Positions 35,166 through 44,929 of a DNA stretch of 64,000 nucleotides are shown piece after piece. Positions within the stretch are counted from its first letter, which is position 1. Every line of letters starts with the position of its first letter. The stretch lies in contig NZ_JAHWYN010000009.1 in the NCBI RefSeq assembly GCF_019351435.1, positions 62,001-126,000 of the forward strand, given 5' to 3'. The translations under genes were made by a program, and so were the position numbers. A model generated the notes under the pieces. The model ran no database searches. It saw nothing but the letters and a program-made list of their open reading frames with translations, and was not told the DNA's origin. Origin of the DNA: Flavobacterium taihuense (GTDB taxonomy: Bacteria > Bacteroidota > Bacteroidia > Flavobacteriales > Flavobacteriaceae).

Positions 35166-36050
35166 ATGAAAAAATACTCAGCACTAATAGCGCTTGCCCT
35201 TCTTTTTAGCTTGACCTCAGCAACTAAAAACACGAACTCATCAGAAGATGGCTGGATAAACCTGCTGGACAACAACCTCAGTAAATGGGACATGTATCTA
35301 AGCTACAAACACCAGAACGGATATTCCGGCAAAATTCCAACTGATGCTAACGGGAATGAAATTCCTCCAATTGGTTATAATAAAAATGTAAACAATATGT
35401 TTACGGTGATTCAAGAAAACAAAGACCCTGTACTTAAAGTTACCGGGGAATATTATGGTTGTGTTTTTACCAAAGAAAACTTCAAAAACTACCGCTTGAA
35501 GCTCAAAGTCAAATTTGGAACCAAAAAATGGGAACCAAGAACAGATAAACTCATGGATGCAGGTGTGCTCTATCATTCGCAGGGAAAAGCGGGTGTGGAC
35601 TACTGGCGCGCTTGGATGTTATCGCAGGAATTTCAAATAATGGAAGGCCATTTTGGCGATTATTGGAATATTGCCAATGCAGCTATCGACATTCGGGCGT
35701 ATCTTCCGGAAGGAGGAATGAATGCTGTGGCAGACGAAAGCCAGCAATTTATTCCGTTTGGCACACATACCGAAAATACTGGGTTTTGCATGCGAAAAAT
35801 GAGAGCTGAAACGCCAAATAACGATTGGACAGAAATAGAGTTGGTTTGTTTTGAAGGGAAAAGTCTTCACATCATCAACGGTAAAGTGGTTATGGTTTTG
35901 CAGAATTCCCGTTATTTTGATGGTGAAAAATTTCAGCCTTTAACCGAAGGAAAAATACAACTGCAAAGTGAAGCTGGCGAAGTCTTCTACAAAAACATTA
36001 AAATAAAACCAATAAACAAAATGCCTGCTGAGTTTGAAAAATTATTTTAG
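35166..36050 (+). CDS. DUF1080 (3-keto-disaccharide hydrolase-type) exported protein
   Basis: 294 residues. Signal peptide MKKYSALIALALLFSLTSA, then a concanavalin-like beta-sandwich typical of DUF1080: GWINLLDNNLSKWDMYLSYK, VLKVTGEYYGCVFTKENFKN, YRLKLKVKFGTKKWEP, DAGVLYHSQG, MLSQEFQIMEGHFGDYWN and GKIQLQSEAGEVFYKNIKI. The family includes 3-keto-glycoside hydrolases and carbohydrate-binding modules. Periplasmic. A single-gene unit with its own promoter and a following hairpin. Confidence 0.88.
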   Translation: MKKYSALIALALLFSLTSATKNTNSSEDGWINLLDNNLSKWDMYLSYKHQNGYSGKIPTDANGNEIPPIGYNKNVNNMFTVIQENKDPVLKVTGEYYGCVFTKENFKNYRLKLKVKFGTKKWEPRTDKLMDAGVLYHSQGKAGVDYWRAWMLSQEFQIMEGHFGDYWNIANAAIDIRAYLPEGGMNAVADESQQFIPFGTHTENTGFCMRKMRAETPNNDWTEIELVCFEGKSLHIINGKVVMVLQNSRYFDGEKFQPLTEGKIQLQSEAGEVFYKNIKIKPINKMPAEFEKLF

Positions 36051-36073
36051 GCAAGCATAATTCGTATATGCAT

Positions 36074-36112
36074 AAAAACGGAAATGACTTTTAAAAAGTC
36101 ATTCCCGTTTTT
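36074..36112. terminator. Terminator between convergent genes
   Basis: A 19-bp stem with one mismatch (AAAAACGGAAATGACTTTT against AAAAGTCATTCCCGTTTTT), followed by further T residues, between the DUF1080 gene and the lipocalin-like gene. Confidence 0.8.
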
Positions 36113-36156
36113 TTATACTACATCCAAAAAGATGCAGAGACACCAAAATAAATTAG

Positions 36157-36579
36157 TTATCTAGTGTAAACCCAAATAGCGTTACCATTCTTTAATTTCA
36201 ATTCAGTAAGTGTTAGATTAACAATATCATAAGTAGTACTTATACCATTTACAACAAGTGTTACTTTACTATCTCCTTTGGAATAAGTTCCCGACGTGGT
36301 TGTTAGTTGACATGCACTAACGGTCGAATCATAATCTCCTGAAATTAATGTATTATTAATCTTTAGATCAATATAATCATGGTTACAGCCACTTACATTT
36401 TGTGGTGGATCCATCAATGTTTCTGCTCCATTGCTAGTCGTCGTTCCAACTTTGACAATATTCCATTTACCTTCTAAGGGGGCTAATGTGTCTCCTTCGT
36501 TTTCATCATTAGAATTACAAGACGTTGCAAATAATCCGATACTTAATGCTAATGCAAATAATATGCTTCTAGTTTTCAT
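36157..36579 (-). CDS. Lipocalin-like lipoprotein
   Basis: 140 residues. Lipoprotein signal MKTRSILFALALSIGLFATS, Cys21, then an acidic linker (NSNDENEGD) and a lipocalin-like beta domain starting LAPLEGKWNIVKVGT with the typical G-x-W near 37-39. Two Cys (about 65 and 89) may form a disulfide. Small secreted lipocalin-like proteins are abundant in Flavobacterium. Ligand unknown. Confidence 0.75.
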   Translation of the reverse strand: MKTRSILFALALSIGLFATSCNSNDENEGDTLAPLEGKWNIVKVGTTTSNGAETLMDPPQNVSGCNHDYIDLKINNTLISGDYDSTVSACQLTTTSGTYSKGDSKVTLVVNGISTTYDIVNLTLTELKLKNGNAIWVYTR

Positions 36580-36887
36580 GCTCTATTTATTTATAATTAA
36601 TAATGGCTAAATTAGCTTTAGAGTGTATGAAAACTGTTATATAATTATTTATCTGATTTGCATTATTACGGATTTGTAGAATTTTAGAAATTCAACTATG
36701 CTTTGAAAATCGAGAAGACGAGATAAAATAGTGGCGTAAGGACTGATGTTGGATGAAACGATATGCCAAACCCCGATTACTACGTTTCATTTTATTTGCA
36801 ACTAAATTCTGTGAATATATTTACAACGCATCCTTTGATTACCACCTAATCCTTCGATTTCACTCAGGATGACAATAAATAATTGCT
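36580..36887. other. Intergenic region, mostly featureless
   Basis: 335 bp lie between the divergent lipocalin-like gene and metG. The only recognisable word is ATCCTTCG-ATTTCACTCAGGAT-GACA at 36849-36874, a short inverted TCCT/AGGA repeat of a type common in Bacteroidota intergenic DNA. No further ORF or RNA is seen. Confidence 0.4.
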
Positions 36888-36895
36888 TATTTTTG
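36888..36895 (+). promoter_or_regulatory. -7 box for metG
   Basis: TATTTTTG matches TAnnTTTG, 19 bp before the metG ATG. No -33 TTG is at the right distance. Confidence 0.45.
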
Positions 36896-36914
36896 CAACA
36901 AATTAAACTGAATT

Positions 36915-38975
36915 ATGTTACAGAATCCAAAAAGATATACGATTACGGCGGCATTGCCTTATACAAACGGGCCTATACACATTGGGCATTTGGCGGGGGT
37001 TTACGTGCCTTCGGACATTTATTCCCGTTACTTACGTTTGCAGGGAAGAGACGTTTTGTTTGTTTGCGGAAGCGATGAACATGGGGTTGCCATTTCGATG
37101 AAAGCTAAAAAAGAAGGGATTACGCCACAGGAAGTAATTGATAAATATGATGGAATTATTCGAAAATCATTCTCTGATTTCGGTATTTCATTTGACAATT
37201 ATTCCAGAACTTCGGCTAAAATTCATCACGATACCGCTTCGGAATTTTTTAGAACCCTATATGACAAAGGTGATTTTATTGAAGAAGTGACAGAACAATT
37301 GTATGATGCGAAAGCGGATCAGTTTTTAGCAGACCGTTTTGTGGTAGGAACTTGTCCAAAATGTGGCAACGAAGAAGCCTATGGCGACCAATGCGAAAAA
37401 TGTGGTTCTACGCTGAATGCAACTGATTTAATCAACCCAAAATCGACCATTACAGGCGAAACTCCCATTTTGAAATCTACGAAACACTGGTTTTTGCCTT
37501 TGGATCGTTACTCCGATTTCTTAAACGAGTGGATTCTCGTTGGGCATAAAAACGACTGGAAACCGAATGTTTACGGACAAGTGAAATCTTGGATCGATGG
37601 GGGACTAGAACCTCGCGCGGTAACCCGTGACTTGGATTGGGGAATTGACGTGCCGGTAGAAGGCGCAGAAGGGAAAAAATTATATGTATGGTTTGATGCG
37701 CCAATTGGATACATCTCATCGACCAAAGAATGGGCTCTACGCGAAGGAAAAGACTGGAAACCATATTGGAAAGATCAAGATACGAAGCTGGTTCACTTCA
37801 TCGGGAAAGACAATATTGTTTTTCACTGCGTAATTTTCCCAGCGATGCTAAAAGCTGAAGGAAGTTATATCCTGCCCGACAATGTGCCTGCCAATGAGTT
37901 CCTGAACTTAGAAGGAAACAAATTATCGACTTCTAAAAATTGGGCAGTTTGGTTGCACGAATACTTGGAAGAATTTCCAAACCAACAAGACGTTTTGCGT
38001 TATGCTTTGACTTCAAACGCACCCGAAACTAAAGATAATGATTTTACCTGGAAAGATTTTCAGGCCAGAAATAACAACGAATTGGTTGCAATTTATGGGA
38101 ATTTCATTAATCGTGTGGTAGTTTTAACCAATAAATATTACAACGGAATCGTACCTCAACCGAATGAATTATCAAAAGTTGACGAAGCGACTTTGACCGA
38201 ATTGAAAGCCTATCCAGCCGTGATTTCAAGTTCATTGGAAAGATATAGATTTAGAGAAGCCCTTGGCGAAATGATGAATGTTGCCAGACTTGGAAACAAA
38301 TATTTGGCTGACGAAGAGCCTTGGAAAATGGTAAAAACTGATCCAGCCCGCGTACAAACCCAAATGTATGTTGCCTTGCAAATTGCTGCTACTTTGAGTT
38401 CACTTTGTGAGCCTTTCCTGCCATTTACTGCTACAAAACTATCAAGAATCTTAAAAATTGAATCGCCATTAGACTGGAAAACCATTACAGACAGTTCAGA
38501 TTTATTGCCTGCAGGGCATCAAATTGGAGAAGCTGAATTATTGTTCTCTAAAATTGAAGACGAGGAAATTCAAAAACAAATAGATAAGTTGGAGGCGACA
38601 AAAACCGCCAACAAAGCTGAGAATAAAGTAGCCGAGCCACAGAAAGACTTGATCCTATTTGAGGATTTTGCAAAAATGGATATTCGTGTGGGAACGATTC
38701 TGGAAGCGGAGAAAATGCCGAAAGCCAACAAACTTTTGATTTTGAAAGTTGACACTGGAATTGACGTTCGCACGATCGTTTCCGGAATTGCAGAAAGCTT
38801 CAAACCGGAAGACATTATTGGAAAACGAGTGACTGTTCTCGTGAATCTGGCACCAAGAAACCTTCGTGGAGTAGAAAGTCAAGGAATGATTTTGATGACC
38901 ACCAATACCGAAGGAAAATTGGTTTTTGTGAATCCTGATGTAGATGGTGTCGCGAATGGAGAAACGATAAATTAG
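36915..38975 (+). CDS. metG: Methionine--tRNA ligase
   Basis: 686 residues. HIGH motif in [16 protein letters not shown] (about 14-29), a zinc knuckle [19 protein letters not shown] (about 145-163), and the KMSKS loop as [12 protein letters not shown], a variant with Leu/Thr in place of Met/Lys that I associate with Bacteroidota enzymes. The C-terminal 110 residues ([37 protein letters not shown]) are the tRNA-binding dimerisation domain. Cytosolic; charges initiator and elongator tRNA-Met. A strong hairpin repeat follows. Confidence 0.97.
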   Translation: MLQNPKRYTITAALPYTNGPIHIGHLAGVYVPSDIYSRYLRLQGRDVLFVCGSDEHGVAISMKAKKEGITPQEVIDKYDGIIRKSFSDFGISFDNYSRTSAKIHHDTASEFFRTLYDKGDFIEEVTEQLYDAKADQFLADRFVVGTCPKCGNEEAYGDQCEKCGSTLNATDLINPKSTITGETPILKSTKHWFLPLDRYSDFLNEWILVGHKNDWKPNVYGQVKSWIDGGLEPRAVTRDLDWGIDVPVEGAEGKKLYVWFDAPIGYISSTKEWALREGKDWKPYWKDQDTKLVHFIGKDNIVFHCVIFPAMLKAEGSYILPDNVPANEFLNLEGNKLSTSKNWAVWLHEYLEEFPNQQDVLRYALTSNAPETKDNDFTWKDFQARNNNELVAIYGNFINRVVVLTNKYYNGIVPQPNELSKVDEATLTELKAYPAVISSSLERYRFREALGEMMNVARLGNKYLADEEPWKMVKTDPARVQTQMYVALQIAATLSSLCEPFLPFTATKLSRILKIESPLDWKTITDSSDLLPAGHQIGEAELLFSKIEDEEIQKQIDKLEATKTANKAENKVAEPQKDLILFEDFAKMDIRVGTILEAEKMPKANKLLILKVDTGIDVRTIVSGIAESFKPEDIIGKRVTVLVNLAPRNLRGVESQGMILMTTNTEGKLVFVNPDVDGVANGETIN

Positions 38976-38984
38976 AAAAAGAGC

Positions 38985-39032
38985 AACACAGATTTCACAA
39001 ATTCTCACAGATTAATTTGTGAAATCTGTGTT
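38985..39032. repeat. Dispersed hairpin repeat, copy 2 (after metG)
   Basis: A perfect 19-bp stem AACACAGATTTCACAAATT (38985-39003) with its complement at 39014-39032 and loop CTCACAGATT. Near-identical to the element at 5186-5248. Confidence 0.75.
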
Positions 39033-39048
39033 TAAATAAACAAAAACA

Positions 39049-39738
39049 ATGAACCTAAAAGTAATTGCCTTCGATGCCGATGATACCTTATGGATCAACG
39101 AAACCTATTTTGATGAAACCGAGAAAAAATTCTGTGGTTTGATGGAAGACTATTTGTCGCATCAAGGAATTTCGAAGGAGTTATTCAAGATTGAAATCGA
39201 TAATCTTAAATTGTACGGTTATGGAATCAAAGGCTATATTCTTTCGATGATAGAGGCGGCGATGAAAATTTCGAACAATACAATTCCGATTGAAATTATC
39301 GAAAAAATCATCCAATACGGAAAAGAACTACTTGAAAAACCAGTAGTTTTATTAGACGGAGTTGAGGAAACGTTGAAAACTTTGCATGGAAAATACAAAT
39401 TGGTGGTTGCCACCAAAGGCGACTTATTGGACCAACGCCGAAAACTGCACAATTCAGGTTTGGGGCATTATTTTCACCATATCGAGGTGATGTCAGACAA
39501 ACAAGAAGTGGATTATTCGGATTTGATCAAACGCTTGGAGATTCAATCAAAGGAATTTTTTATGATTGGAAACTCATTAAAATCTGATGTTTTACCCGTT
39601 TTGGCCATTGGCGGTCACGCTGTGCATATTCCGTTTCACACCACTTGGGCTCATGAAAAAATCGACCATAAAGTAGAACATAAAAACTTTCAGGCCTTCG
39701 AAAAAATAACAGAAGTGTTAAAGTTATTGGACGTTTAA
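39049..39738 (+). CDS. HAD-family hydrolase
   Basis: 229 residues. HAD motif I is AFDADDTLW (nucleophile Asp9, Asp11), motif II VVATKGDLLD near 123 with Thr, motif III/IV FMIGNSLKSDVLPVLAIGGH near 172-191. The cap is helical (residues 20-95). The class matches small-molecule phosphatases of the YjjG/Gph type; the substrate cannot be told. It starts 17 bp after the metG hairpin repeat. Confidence 0.88.
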   Translation: MNLKVIAFDADDTLWINETYFDETEKKFCGLMEDYLSHQGISKELFKIEIDNLKLYGYGIKGYILSMIEAAMKISNNTIPIEIIEKIIQYGKELLEKPVVLLDGVEETLKTLHGKYKLVVATKGDLLDQRRKLHNSGLGHYFHHIEVMSDKQEVDYSDLIKRLEIQSKEFFMIGNSLKSDVLPVLAIGGHAVHIPFHTTWAHEKIDHKVEHKNFQAFEKITEVLKLLDV

Positions 39739-39759
39739 AATCGTTTTTTTTATAAATTG

Positions 39760-39801
39760 AACCTAGTTAAAATGCTTTTTATTTAGTATTTTAGCTAGGT
39801 T
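39760..39801. terminator. Hairpin between HAD and CAT-like genes
   Basis: 16-bp arms AACCTAGTTAAAATGC (39760-39775) and 39786-39801 with two mismatches and a 10-nt loop. A T-run is weak, so the terminator role is tentative. Confidence 0.5.
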
Positions 39802-39871
39802 TTAAATTTAGACACGTTTCGGTAAAAAAGCTTGAATAACTAACATATTGAACTCACATAAACACTAAAAA

Positions 39872-40501
39872 ATGAAAACGCTTTTAGACATCGACGATTG
39901 GAATAGAAAAGAACATTTTCTTTTCTTTAAACAAATGCAAGAACCTTTCTTTGGTGTAACAGTTGATATAGATTGTTCGAAAGCTTACATAAATTCTAAA
40001 TTCTTAAATACCTCCTTTTTTATTTATTATTTACACAAAACCTTGACCGCCGTAAATGCATTTGAGAATTTTAGATACCGAATTTTAAATACACATGTCT
40101 ATGTTCATGATCGAATTGATGGATCGGCAACTATAAGTAGAGCTGATGGCACTTTTGGATTCTCTTTAATTGAATACCATCCCGATTATCAAATTTTTGA
40201 AGAAACCGCATTGGCAGAGATTGAACGCATTCAAAATACAACTGGTTTATTTACCCGTGAATTTAATGCGGAGAATCTGATTCACTTTTCGGCCATACCT
40301 TGGTTAAAATTCACTTCACTTTCTCATGCCCGCAGCATGACATTTCCAGACAGTTGTCCCAAAATTTCTTTTGGAAAAATGACAATTGATCGAAATGGAA
40401 AAAGAACTATGCCCATGTCTATTCACGTTCACCACGGATTGATGGACGCCATGCATGTAGGTCAAATGGTGGACTATTTTCAAGAAATAATGAATCAATA
40501 A
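39872..40501 (+). CDS. Chloramphenicol acetyltransferase-like protein
   Basis: 209 residues, full-length for the trimeric type-A CAT family. N-terminal LDIDDWNRKEHFLFFKQM and EPFFGVTVDIDCSK, central FRYRILNTHVYVHDRI, and the active-site segment HVHHGLMDAMHVGQM near 185-199 with the catalytic His. The family consensus here is HHxxxDG; Gly is replaced by Ala. The enzyme would acetylate a hydroxyl with acetyl-CoA; as no mobile element is near, a chromosomal housekeeping homologue is more likely than acquired resistance. Activity on chloramphenicol is not assured. Confidence 0.8.
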   Translation: MKTLLDIDDWNRKEHFLFFKQMQEPFFGVTVDIDCSKAYINSKFLNTSFFIYYLHKTLTAVNAFENFRYRILNTHVYVHDRIDGSATISRADGTFGFSLIEYHPDYQIFEETALAEIERIQNTTGLFTREFNAENLIHFSAIPWLKFTSLSHARSMTFPDSCPKISFGKMTIDRNGKRTMPMSIHVHHGLMDAMHVGQMVDYFQEIMNQ

Positions 40502-40578
40502 ATAGATCTCAGAGATAAACACCTTCCTTGTTTTGGATTCTTTTAAACGAAATAACAATAGCAGTAAGTCCTGAACCG

Positions 40579-41988
40579 ATGAAAAAATTAATCGCTTTTT
40601 TGATTCTAATTCAATGTAATTTTCTTTTAAGTCAAACGATATTGACCACTTTTCCGTTGGAACTCAAAAAATCCAAAGAATACAAACAAATCATAAATGC
40701 AGAAAATACCAATACACATGATGTATTTGTATTTGCATCCGACAAAGAAACGCTTACGATACTAAAATACAATAGCGCTTTGTTTCTGTCCAATCAATAT
40801 TCACTACCAAGACCTGATCTTACTTATAAACTATTAGCGGGATATAGTTTCAATAATGAAGAAAACCCAACTTTGTATTGGTCATCCGAAGATTTAAAAA
40901 AAATAATGGCCGTTCAATATGACTTGAACACCAAGACCACCGTTGCGTCTAACTTTGATATTCAATTTTCTAAAGAAAGTATTGTCACATCATTTCAAGA
41001 AAATAATACATTTTATATCCTTTCGCAAAAAGATTTAAGTCCAAAATTAATGTTGTATATTTTTAAGAATGGTAATAAAGAAGAAAAAACACTTGATTTC
41101 ACTTCTTTTAAATTTGAAAATAAAAAAACTGAGGCCTTGACATTAAATCAGATTTTAGAAGTTTGTCCAATCGAAAAAATGGAAACCAATCAATTCAATC
41201 CATTGTTCAAAGGCACTCAAAAAACAAAACTATACGTCTTAAAAAACAGACTGCTTATTACTTTGGACCATAATTATAAGGAAACACAAGTCTTTGACAT
41301 TGATTTAAGCACCTTTGAAATACAGGAAAAGAAGTTTCCACAGCCCGCAACCAAAAAACAAACAGGATTGTCTAATTCGTATTATCACGAAAATAAAATC
41401 TACCAATTGACCACCAACGAAGACGAGTTGATCTTTGAAATAAAGGAGTATCAATCTGGCGAAACTATCAAAAATATTCTAGTTCCAAAAACCGACACGA
41501 TTCTTTTTAAAAACTCTCCTTTATGGGTTCAAATGAGTGGGCAAAAACCCAAAGAGATAAAAAACACCGCCAAGTTTTTGCAACGAATGTTATTTTTGAA
41601 TGTGGGGTTAACTGTTTACAAAACGCCTAAAAGTATTTTAATCACTCTAGGAGGAACTAATGAAGGCCAAAGCAATTATGATCTTTCCACAGGAATTAAC
41701 GCCTCAGTCTCAGGGAATTTTACAGATATCGCATATGAATTACTGAATTATACGGGACCAACAACCGTTTACTTCGAAAGTGTATTCGACAAAAAATTAC
41801 AACACAGCAAACAAGAACAGGATCCACTTGCCATAGATTTCATTTCTCGCTTTAGAGAGGAGCACTTCGAAGTACTTTTTCCAAGCATCATTCGATACAA
41901 AAACTATTATATCATGGGTTATTACGACACGTATGCGAAACAATATACGATGCGAAAATTCATTGATGGATTTGACCGTTCATTTTAA
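40579..41988 (+). CDS. Exported protein of unknown function
   Basis: About 469 residues from the ATG at 40579, which begins a good signal peptide (MKKLIAFLILIQCNFLLSQ). An upstream in-frame ATG at 40528 would hide that signal and is less likely. The mature part is rich in beta-strand (FVFASDKETLTILKYNSALF, PTLYWSSEDLKKIMAVQYDL), consistent with a beta-propeller-like periplasmic protein, but no family is recognised. It ends YMRK-like (YTMRKFIDGFDRSF). The neighbour on the minus strand converges with it after 28 bp. Confidence 0.7.
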   Translation: MKKLIAFLILIQCNFLLSQTILTTFPLELKKSKEYKQIINAENTNTHDVFVFASDKETLTILKYNSALFLSNQYSLPRPDLTYKLLAGYSFNNEENPTLYWSSEDLKKIMAVQYDLNTKTTVASNFDIQFSKESIVTSFQENNTFYILSQKDLSPKLMLYIFKNGNKEEKTLDFTSFKFENKKTEALTLNQILEVCPIEKMETNQFNPLFKGTQKTKLYVLKNRLLITLDHNYKETQVFDIDLSTFEIQEKKFPQPATKKQTGLSNSYYHENKIYQLTTNEDELIFEIKEYQSGETIKNILVPKTDTILFKNSPLWVQMSGQKPKEIKNTAKFLQRMLFLNVGLTVYKTPKSILITLGGTNEGQSNYDLSTGINASVSGNFTDIAYELLNYTGPTTVYFESVFDKKLQHSKQEQDPLAIDFISRFREEHFEVLFPSIIRYKNYYIMGYYDTYAKQYTMRKFIDGFDRSF

Positions 41989-42016
41989 GAAAGTTGGATT
42001 CTGTCCTAAAAAAGAT

Positions 42017-43558
42017 CTAATTCTCGCAGAAAGACCCTATTTGTTGCAAATGTCTCTCAGTTTGGTATTTGTTGAAGTTATCCCATTTTGGAGGAAAACT
42101 TGTTTTTTGTCCGTACATAGAATCCAAACAAATGTTGTTGTCCTTGTACTTTTCGTGCAAAACAGCCAATATTTTGAAGAAAAATTCATCAAGCATTACA
42201 ATTGACCCAAATTCGGATTTCAGTGTATCGTAATTACTGTCTGACGGATCTAATATTTGCAATAAATCCAAAACCGTTTTCTTTTCATCTTCATTAATTT
42301 CGGCTAAATAACCCATTTTCAAGGTTTTAAAAACCAAATTATTCCAAACCACACTGTCATGTCCCCATTGAACATTAGGAAGATTTAGAGAATGTTCACA
42401 GATTAGAATAATAGAAAAAAGAACATCATTCAGATACTCTGCCGGAAATTCATCAAAACTTCTCATTTCAAAACCACTTTGGTACATTTTTTCCTGATTA
42501 AAATCAAGTCCTAATTCCGAAAGCATTTCATATTCCATTTCAGCTTCAATCTGATCTCTCCACCAAATATTTTCCTCTTTTTCAAATTTTAGTAATTTTC
42601 TAAAATCATCTACTTTGTAGGTCAAAATTTTACCTTTTGGCATCTCTTTGTTAAAAGTTCCTACACCTATGTAACGAGACATTGCATTTCGCATAGAACC
42701 CAAAGTAAATTTTTTGTCCAAACTGTATTTATCACTTATCACGCCCATAATATCGGGACTTCCAAGCGTTGCTATGAAAAAAGGTTCAAACCATTGCAAC
42801 AAATAAATGGCATTGGCGTGTGTTTTATCAAAATCATTGTAATCTACAATTCTGCTGTCTTCCGTTAATGAAGGCAACGTAATATGAAAATGATAGGTTC
42901 CATTATTAAATAAAACAAGGTTTTCCTGATTGGTCATGAACATATTCAGACCGTTATTATAATCTGGAAAACTCAATTTTCCATTCAAAACAGATGACTC
43001 ATTGATTTTATCCAGAAATAGCTTTTTGGTGGCTTTTAATTCTTTGCAGGAATCAGCTATCGTTCTGTTTTCAAAATATTTGGTTACAAATTCAATAGAA
43101 TCACCATCAAAATGCACCGATCCCATCGTTTTGTTTCTTTGGGTAATCATACTTTGAATGTTGTACGGCTGATCCTCAAGGAAAAGTTCCATTATTGATT
43201 TTCCAAGATATTCAGGATTTTCAAGTGGTTGTGCGCTCACCTCAGCAGTTTCTGCACCAACAAATGGTTTTAATGGCGACAACATTTTGTGCTGATAGTT
43301 GATATCCAACTTTTCAAGTGAATGACTATTAATCATTCGGCTCACTTTGTAGTTTTCATTCAAGCCAAAAGCTTTTTTCAGCATAGGAGCGATGCTGTCT
43401 GGTTTGTAGCATTTTCTATAATCAATACTGTATTTCTCAAAACCAATTTTCTCTTGTATAAACTCACCAGAAACTATTAGGGATTCTTCAAATTGCATGT
43501 AGGTTTCGTTTTCTAATCCTATTCCCCAATAATATTTTTTTGTCTGATTGTCTTTCAT
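42017..43558 (-). CDS. Putative carboxylate-amine ligase-like (GCS2/COOH-NH2 ligase fold) protein
   Basis: 513 residues, no signal peptide, cytosolic. Not confidently assignable, but the order of motifs fits the glutamine-synthetase-like COOH-NH2 ligase superfamily: YYWGIGLENETYM (G-x-E-x-E type strand, 9-21), GTYHFHITLP (220-229, like the G-x-H-x-H strand), THANAIYLLQWFEPFFIATL (246-265) with GSPD, and RNAMSRYIGVG (290-300). The C-terminal 200 residues are helical. If so it makes an amide bond using ATP. A full -33/-7 promoter lies upstream (43625-43654). Its neighbour upstream, 441 bp away, is a papain-like hydrolase. Confidence 0.5.
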   Translation of the reverse strand: MKDNQTKKYYWGIGLENETYMQFEESLIVSGEFIQEKIGFEKYSIDYRKCYKPDSIAPMLKKAFGLNENYKVSRMINSHSLEKLDINYQHKMLSPLKPFVGAETAEVSAQPLENPEYLGKSIMELFLEDQPYNIQSMITQRNKTMGSVHFDGDSIEFVTKYFENRTIADSCKELKATKKLFLDKINESSVLNGKLSFPDYNNGLNMFMTNQENLVLFNNGTYHFHITLPSLTEDSRIVDYNDFDKTHANAIYLLQWFEPFFIATLGSPDIMGVISDKYSLDKKFTLGSMRNAMSRYIGVGTFNKEMPKGKILTYKVDDFRKLLKFEKEENIWWRDQIEAEMEYEMLSELGLDFNQEKMYQSGFEMRSFDEFPAEYLNDVLFSIILICEHSLNLPNVQWGHDSVVWNNLVFKTLKMGYLAEINEDEKKTVLDLLQILDPSDSNYDTLKSEFGSIVMLDEFFFKILAVLHEKYKDNNICLDSMYGQKTSFPPKWDNFNKYQTERHLQQIGSFCEN

Positions 43559-43999
43559 TTATACTAATTTTCTTTTTTTTTGGTTTGCTGATTTTTTTTA
43601 ATCTTTATTTTTTATTCGAAAACACAAATTTAATCCACTATAAATCAGAGACAAAAATCCTCTAATGGCCTAAACATAATTGTTTCATCCATTAAAAAAG
43701 TTTTCTTTTACTTTTAAATTGTAAGAAATTCTATTGTGGTCTCAGAAATTTTGCCTTTGTATGGACTGAACGATTGATAAAAAAGTAAAACCTTATAATG
43801 GGGTTATAAAATTACTATTGTCATTAATCACTTTTATATCAATAATTTAAGTAAATGAATAGCCTAAATACAACTTTTGCTATCCTTGTTTTTTCCAAGT
43901 TGCAAAAGTACTTCATTATTATCGTATTTCCAAGTAGTTAATTCGTTGAAAATCAATAATAACACAAAATATTTGAGTTGTCAGATTAATCAATTGGAT
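43559..43999. other. AT-rich gap holding a promoter only
   Basis: 441 bp between the two unusual genes. Apart from the promoter at 43625-43654 no ORF, repeat or RNA is recognised on either strand. Confidence 0.4.
43625..43654 (-). promoter_or_regulatory. Full -33/-7 promoter for the ligase-like gene
   Basis: Minus strand: TTG, 19-bp spacer, TAAATTTG, a full match to the Bacteroidota TTG-N17-23-TAnnTTTG consensus. The -7 box is 66 bp upstream of the ATG at 43558. Confidence 0.65.
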
Positions 44000-44737
44000 T
44001 TAATCGTGGTAGTAAAACACAAAAGAGGAGTATAACTCGTCATTCCACCAATCTTTTCGAACCTCCGAAAAGTAATTGTAATTGATTTTCCCAGCTTGTG
44101 ATTGCAGTGGATATAGGACCACTCCATTTTCTCGATACGCCTGATGCAAATCCGTTTCGGGTACAACGGGAACGATATGTCCAGAAAGTCCCCTTTCTCT
44201 TCTTTTGGCGCAAATGATTCCAATTCCGCCATTGGTATTCACTTGAGATTGCATTTCATCGACTGAAAACATCCTTTTCCAACCAAAACTAGCTCCCCAT
44301 TGTAAAAACCAATCGTGAATGGCACTGGAATAAATATGATCTACGGTTTCCCCGTAAATCACTTCTAGATCTTCTCCGTCTACTATTTTTTGAAGTGCTT
44401 CCTGTGTCCACCAAATCGTTGGAACATAGACGTTGGAAAAATAGCAATAATCAAAAGTATAGACATTGCAATACGTATCTTCAATTGTTCTTTGGTATCG
44501 AATGCTATTCTCAACATCCAGTTTATCAATAAGTTTGGTGTAACTTTCCTTTTTTGTCGCAAGATTGGTCAAGTCTCTGTAGGGAATACTGGAATCATAA
44601 ATGGGTTTCCACTTCTCTTCCATAGAATCCAAACGCGATTTTGGATTGGGAGCAAAATTGGCAATCTTAATTCGGGGATCGGGTACTGAATTTTCAACAA
44701 TTGACACTAAGGGTATCGAAACGGTATCTTTCTTCAT
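44000..44737 (-). CDS. Papain-like (NlpC/CHAP-type) cysteine hydrolase
   Basis: 245 residues, no signal peptide. TYCNVYTFDYCYFSNVYVP (88-106) has a Cys-Asn at the start of a helix, as in papain-like amidases; GLSGHIVPVVPE (183-194) gives the catalytic His, and PLQSQAGKINYNYF (210-223) the polar third residue. DWFLQWGASFGWKRMFSVDE between them is conserved-looking. Peptidoglycan amidase or deamidase/peptidase activity is inferred. Lack of a signal peptide fits a cytosolic role or a contact-dependent (type VI) effector; no secretion genes are adjacent. The upstream region has no clear -7 box. Confidence 0.65.
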   Translation of the reverse strand: MKKDTVSIPLVSIVENSVPDPRIKIANFAPNPKSRLDSMEEKWKPIYDSSIPYRDLTNLATKKESYTKLIDKLDVENSIRYQRTIEDTYCNVYTFDYCYFSNVYVPTIWWTQEALQKIVDGEDLEVIYGETVDHIYSSAIHDWFLQWGASFGWKRMFSVDEMQSQVNTNGGIGIICAKRRERGLSGHIVPVVPETDLHQAYRENGVVLYPLQSQAGKINYNYFSEVRKDWWNDELYSSFVFYYHD

Positions 44738-44929
44738 TTTGATTGATTTTAATCAATTTTCATGGACTTCTTGGCTCTCGAAAACTTCGGAATAAACCAT
44801 TAAAACGTCCCTATTCAAAAATCTTTTTCTAAAAATTTAAATGTAAACAAAAATCCCCAAGAGGAAATATAATTTCGTTGCAAATCTCCGATAAATATTT
44901 CAGTAGATTCAATAAAAACGTCAACAATA

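Noticed and set aside
36849..36874. CCTTCG...CAGGATGACA word before metG as a regulatory site
   Set aside because: It is a common short intergenic word in Bacteroidota and only one copy is present here.
39872..40501. CAT-like gene as an acquired resistance determinant
   Set aside because: No insertion sequence, integron or base-composition break around it; better read as a chromosomal homologue.
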